From NCBI GenBank assembly GCA_021154065.1, contig JAJKJG010000038.1:1-5968 (forward strand): DNA of 5,968 nt. The letters are read 5' to 3'. A program made the translations under genes and the position numbers. Source of the DNA: Methylobacterium sp. (GTDB taxonomy: Bacteria; Pseudomonadota; Alphaproteobacteria; Rhizobiales; Beijerinckiaceae). The notes under the pieces were generated by a model. It saw only the letters and a list, made by a program, of their open reading frames with translations, made no database searches and had not been told where the DNA came from. Positions 5,679-5,968 of the stretch are shown here, piece after piece (the first letter of the stretch is position 1; the number at the start of each line of letters is the position of its first letter).

Positions 5679-5968
5679 ATGCACGACATATCCAGGTTTG
5701 CGACGGCCTTGTCGGCTGTGGGGCTCGCGCTCCAGCTCTCGACCGGCTCAGCGGGTGCGCAGGATGTTACGCTCGACGTGCTCTACGCGCAGCCCGGCTT
5801 TGCCAAGTACCACGAGCCGATCGCTCAGTCGTTCATGGCGAAGCACCCAAACATCAAGATCTCGTTTCGGGCGCCGGCCGCAAATTACGACGAAGGGCAT
5901 CAGACGATGATGCGCCAATCGATCACGAACCAGCTCCCCGACATCTACGTCCCGGGGTTCCACCTGCT
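5679..5968 (+). CDS. Extracellular solute-binding protein, family 1, N-terminal part (runs off right edge)
   Basis: This is the periplasmic substrate-capture component of the importer. Only the first 96 of the usual ~400-440 residues are present. Residues 1-27 form a Sec-type signal peptide: a basic Arg6, a hydrophobic stretch to about 20, and the cleavage motif AGA before Gln28. There is no lipobox cysteine, so the mature protein should be free in the periplasm. The mature start, VTLDVLYAQPGFAKYHEPIA, then FMAKHPNIKISFRAP and LPDIYVPG, follow the family 1 fold. These are the first beta strand, the 'F...HPxIKV' block and the 'LPD' block. The start is fixed by AAGGGAG 8 nt upstream. The gene comes last, whereas in many ugp, mal and smo operons it comes first. 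The ligand-contacting residues lie mostly outside the window, so the substrate cannot be inferred. Confidence 0.93.
   Translation, partial: MHDISRFATALSAVGLALQLSTGSAGAQDVTLDVLYAQPGFAKYHEPIAQSFMAKHPNIKISFRAPAANYDEGHQTMMRQSITNQLPDIYVPGFHL

Overview
The window is GC-rich, tightly packed DNA that reads like a bacterial sugar- or polyol-uptake locus. Codon use with strong G/C at third positions, the UgpC/MalK-type transporter and the mannitol-dehydrogenase-family gene beside it all suggest an alphaproteobacterium, probably Hyphomicrobiales. That placement is inferred from style and gene content; no rRNA or other marker gene is present.

Layout. Positions 1-806, minus strand: the N-terminal ~268 residues of a mannitol 2-dehydrogenase / fructuronate reductase family oxidoreductase, cut by the left edge. 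Positions 807-933: a divergent intergenic region. Positions 934-1662, plus strand: a HAD-superfamily phosphatase or phosphoglucomutase-like hydrolase. Positions 1663-1819: a non-coding gap with a LacI-type operator-like dyad, a 10-bp direct repeat and a weak promoter-like pair. Positions 1820-5968, plus strand: a compact operon of five genes. In order they are a class III (GpdQ/CpdA-like) metallophosphoesterase, a CUT1-type ABC ATPase, two inner-membrane permeases and the start of a periplasmic solute-binding protein, cut by the right edge. The junctions are tight: a 4-nt gap, a GTGA overlap, an ATGA overlap, then a 47-nt gap before the binding protein, which has its own good ribosome binding site.

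How the genes may work together. The binding protein captures a small carbohydrate-like solute in the periplasm, the two permeases form the channel and the ATPase dimer powers import. The unusual part is the cytoplasmic phosphodiesterase-type enzyme at the head of the transporter operon, with a HAD phosphatase and a polyol/uronate dehydrogenase next door. Together they could form a route in which an imported phosphodiester is split, dephosphorylated and the freed polyol oxidised. This is an inference from neighbourhood, not something the sequence proves. No RNA genes, CRISPR arrays, insertion sequences or convincing terminators were seen.
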